DNA from: Prunella strophiata
Lineage: Eukaryota > Chordata > Aves > Passeriformes > Prunellidae
Reading direction: 5' to 3'
NCBI GenBank assembly: GCA_036583965.1
Contig: JAZBQD010000019.1
Location: 18,164,085-18,228,084 of the forward strand
Length of the DNA: 64,000 nt
Shown piece after piece: positions 61,436 through 64,000 of this stretch. Each line of letters opens with the position of its first letter. Position 1 is the stretch's first letter. Both the position numbers and the translations under genes were made by a program. Below the pieces are notes generated by a model. The model had not been told where the DNA came from, made no database searches, and saw only the letters and a list, made by a program, of their open reading frames with translations.

Positions 61436-61590
61436 AAACCCACAAACAACACGCCAACAAAAAAATCCCCCCTTAAAACCACAAACAAACAAACAAACAA
61501 ACAACCAAAACTACTCCAGCCAGATATCTTCCTTAGTTTCATTTTAAAAAATAAAATAAAATAAAATAAAATAAAATAATTTTTTTTTTT
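61436..61590. repeat. A-rich compound microsatellite (CAAA)n and (AAAAT)n
   Basis: A/C-rich DNA leads into about five CAAA units (61482-61503). After 40 bases of less simple sequence there is an AAAAT array of about seven units (61546-61580), ending in a run of T to 61590. Confidence 0.95.
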
Positions 61591-62911
61591 ACTTAATGTG
61601 AAAATAAAAAAACTGAAAGTGAATTTTCTAGAACATTAAAGACTACTTAATATGTATATATGGGGCAAGATGAAAAATTATAAACTTCTTTGGGTGGCCC
61701 TGAATATATGACCTATATTATCTCAAGTGTCAAAGCTGCACCATCATCCTAATTTATGTGTAACTTCACAGCATGTGTAGAGCTCTTCTGGTGATCATGT
61801 TGTGCAGAGCCATTTGAAGATTGGTGTCCCTTCTCAGGGAACTTCCCAGTGAGACTCAAATAAACTGATATCCAGTGGAGAGGACAAAGGAAGATATTAA
61901 GACATGCATGTTACTTAAAAAGAGCAGGTCTGTTGATAGAGAGAAGTTTTGTGGGGGAAAAAACTTAACTAGATTTCAACAATCTCAGAATGCTCTGTGA
62001 GCACACAGTGCTGTAGAGACATAGTCATATGTGTTCATGTGCATGTGTTTAGCCACTGAGTACACATGTACAAAATGAAGCACAGTTACTTGTGCTGCTT
62101 TAATGATGGTTTAATGTGGGAAAAGTTAAAACAATACTATCTCTACTGTAAGGTAGTCAGTGAAATGCACTGTGTGTCATCAGAAACACAAGCTTTCTTA
62201 TTTTGTGAGTTGTACAGCAAATATCTGCAATTTAGACATTTTAAAATGCCAGCCACTGAGTGGAAGCTTTAAATTTTCATTTAGTGTCACTATAAACAAA
62301 ATACAATATTAAGTAACTGATATATTCTGCACTGATTTATGTTCTGTGCAGCCTTGCTGCAGTTAGTTTGCCCAATTTATTTCTGGTGTCATTCCAATAG
62401 AGCTAGAATGCTAATGTCAGTGTAGATACACTACGGATGAAGTAAATCCAGTAAGATTACATTAAATGCATAAGATTAGTGAAATAAATACTCACTTATG
62501 CATTACATAATAATTTTTAAAAAATCAAATCAAGACTTGATTCTGCAGTTTTTCTCCCTACAAGAGCAGCCAAAGATGTCTATCAGGTGAGTGAGGGCAG
62601 CAGTGTGGACCCCAATCTCAGGAAAAATAATAGATTTATGGTGTGCCCCAGATTCAGAAATGTTATAGCAGTGTATACTTGACAGAGGAGTGAAAAATAA
62701 TTACATGGTCCTACTGGCTTTAAGAAGACTAAGATTTGACTCTGAAGACATTCATAAATAATAATGTTCATATGGGTCTTTCATGCTCATATCTTCAGAA
62801 TACTTGCTAAAAAATAAATGAAGACAAGTTGCTATTGGCAATTTAAAGGAGTGAGGAAGCCATTCTAGATCTACATGCCACATTGTGTGAACTTCATAAG
62901 TTTGTGTTTGG
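61591..62911. other. Gene-less stretch
   Basis: AT-rich. No gene or repeat family recognised. Frames at 62066-62272 (+) and 62583-62771 (-) are short and without motif. Confidence 0.5.
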
Positions 62912-63360
62912 AGTCATAGAATAGCCTGGCTTGGAAGGTCCACTAAAGGACATCTAGTACAACCCCCCTGCAATAGGCAGGAGCAAGTTTCAGCTAAAAC
63001 AGGCTGCTCAGAGCTCTGTTCAACTTGTCCTTGGATGTTCCCAGGGAAGAGACATCTGCCATCTCTCTGGGAAACCTGTGCCAGTGTTTTAAAACCCTCA
63101 CTGTAAAAATTTTCTTTCCTACATCTAGTTTGAATCTATGCTCCTTTCATATGAAACCATTGACCTTTATCCTGTTGCAACAGGCCCTGCTAAAAAAAAA
63201 TGTATTCTCATCTTACTTATAAGCTCTCTTTAAGTACTGGAAGATGCTCTAAGGCTCTTCCTGGAGCCTTTCCTTCTTCAGACTGAACCAGCTCAACACT
63301 CTCATCATGTCTTCACTGGAGAGGTACTCCAGCCTTTGGATGATCTTTGTGATTTCTGTT
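62912..63360 (-). mobile_element. CR1 LINE 3' fragment, reverse orientation
   Basis: On + it starts AGTCATAGAATAGCCTGGCTTGG, then ACATCTAGTACAACCCCCCTGC, CAGGCTGCTCAGAGCTCTG, TTGTCCTTGGATGTTCCCAGG, CATCTCTCTGGGAAACCTGTG, CCAGTGTTTTAAAACCCTCAC, AAAATTTTCTTTCCTACATC, then the TACTGGAAGATGCTCTAAGG, CTTCCTGGAGCC, TTCTTCAGACTGAACCAGCTC, CTCTCATCATGTCTTCACTG and AGGTACTCCAGCC segments of reversed CR1. About 450 bp of 3' end survive, 5'-truncated. A 65-codon + frame inside it (63025-63222) is antisense to the element and not a gene. Confidence 0.93.
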
Positions 63361-64000
63361 ATGCAGATACTGCTGCATAGCCCTTTCTGCTGAGAAGTTT
63401 AGTCTGTTTAGATTCAGAGCCTGTTTGTAGCTTTACAACCCAGTTCATTCTCTTTGTTTTCTTACAGCTAGATATTAAACAAACCATTGACACAGTATAC
63501 AATCCAGCATGTTGCAGTAATTCCAAAACAGGAAAATCCTTTCTTGTAGTGTGACAACTTTCCTCATTTTGGTGTCTGGCTGTAAATGAAACCAACCAGA
63601 TGGTTCTCACTGATCTGTATTGTGTGTGAGACATCTCAGTGCTTTTATGTCAGGGAACAAATTTGTTTCATCTAACATTGGAGAAAAGCAGCTCTTTTGT
63701 GTGTTTATTTGATGTTTGTGGTTCAGATGGCTGGCAGCATGTACAGTCCAAGAATGGCAGTCCTCCAGATTTAATATGATGCTGGGGATGACTAGTAGAG
63801 GGAACTGAGATGAACTGAGGATGAAACATGAAAGTTGTGTTGTGATATTCTGCTAAAATGTTATTTTCACCCAGAACCTTGCCAGAGTTAGGAAAGAAAA
63901 TAAATGATCTGTCAACTGTTTTGTCAAGATCTCAAGCTAGGAAAAGACTGTTAACTGGAAAAGGCTGCATGTATTCTGACCAAATGTTTTCCAGCATGGC
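63361..64000. other. Gene-less stretch at the right edge
   Basis: No gene recognised. A 91-codon minus frame at 63359-63634 borders the CR1 end and has no motif. Confidence 0.5.

Overview
This window looks like bird nuclear DNA with no gene I can confidently call. The main evidence is the repeat content. There are four fragments with the 3'-end signature of CR1 LINEs, the dominant avian retrotransposon. Three pieces match two LTR families that I recognise from bird genomes as ERVL-type. Several worn fragments resemble the old MIR/CORE-SINE and L2 group shared by amniotes. I see no mammalian Alu, L1 or B elements. A neoavian, perhaps passerine, source is likely, but the order is an inference. 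Base composition is AT-rich and CpG-poor, with short homopolymers and few long microsatellites, as in an avian gene desert or a very long intron.

Layout. 1-2.3 kb holds a poly(A) tract and a nearly complete solo LTR on the + strand (1701-2258). 2.9-12.4 kb is unique-looking DNA with old SINE-like fragments. 12.5-12.7 kb has the look of a conserved non-coding element. 15.8-16.85 kb is a second, about 1 kb solo LTR on the minus strand; the longest open frames of the window lie in it and are not host genes. 19.86-19.98 kb is a long TTA/TAG microsatellite. 21.9-22.6 kb is a GC-richer patch with an unassigned 203-codon frame. 25.4-27.1 kb is a purine-skewed block. CR1 fragments lie at 34.8, 36.3, 42.9, 45.5 and 62.9 kb in both orientations; the one at 42.9 kb abuts a stump of the same LTR family as the 15.8 kb copy. 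39.4-40.0 kb is a second candidate regulatory block. 53.88-54.11 kb is an open 234-bp stretch framed by plausible splice sites, the best exon candidate here. 56.7-62 kb has another SINE-like fragment, long A and T tracts, an (AT)12 tract and a CAAA/AAAAT compound microsatellite.

Interpretation. Nearly all open frames are under 110 codons, occur on both strands of the same DNA and show no family motif, so I treat them as chance. No tRNA, rRNA, CRISPR array or bacterial-type operon is visible. The regulatory and exon candidates rest on composition and local signals only and would need cross-species alignment or RNA data. I see no convincing new biological system; the most useful leads are the exon candidate, the CNE-like blocks, a perfect 17-bp hairpin at 43.95 kb and the LTR/CR1 junction.
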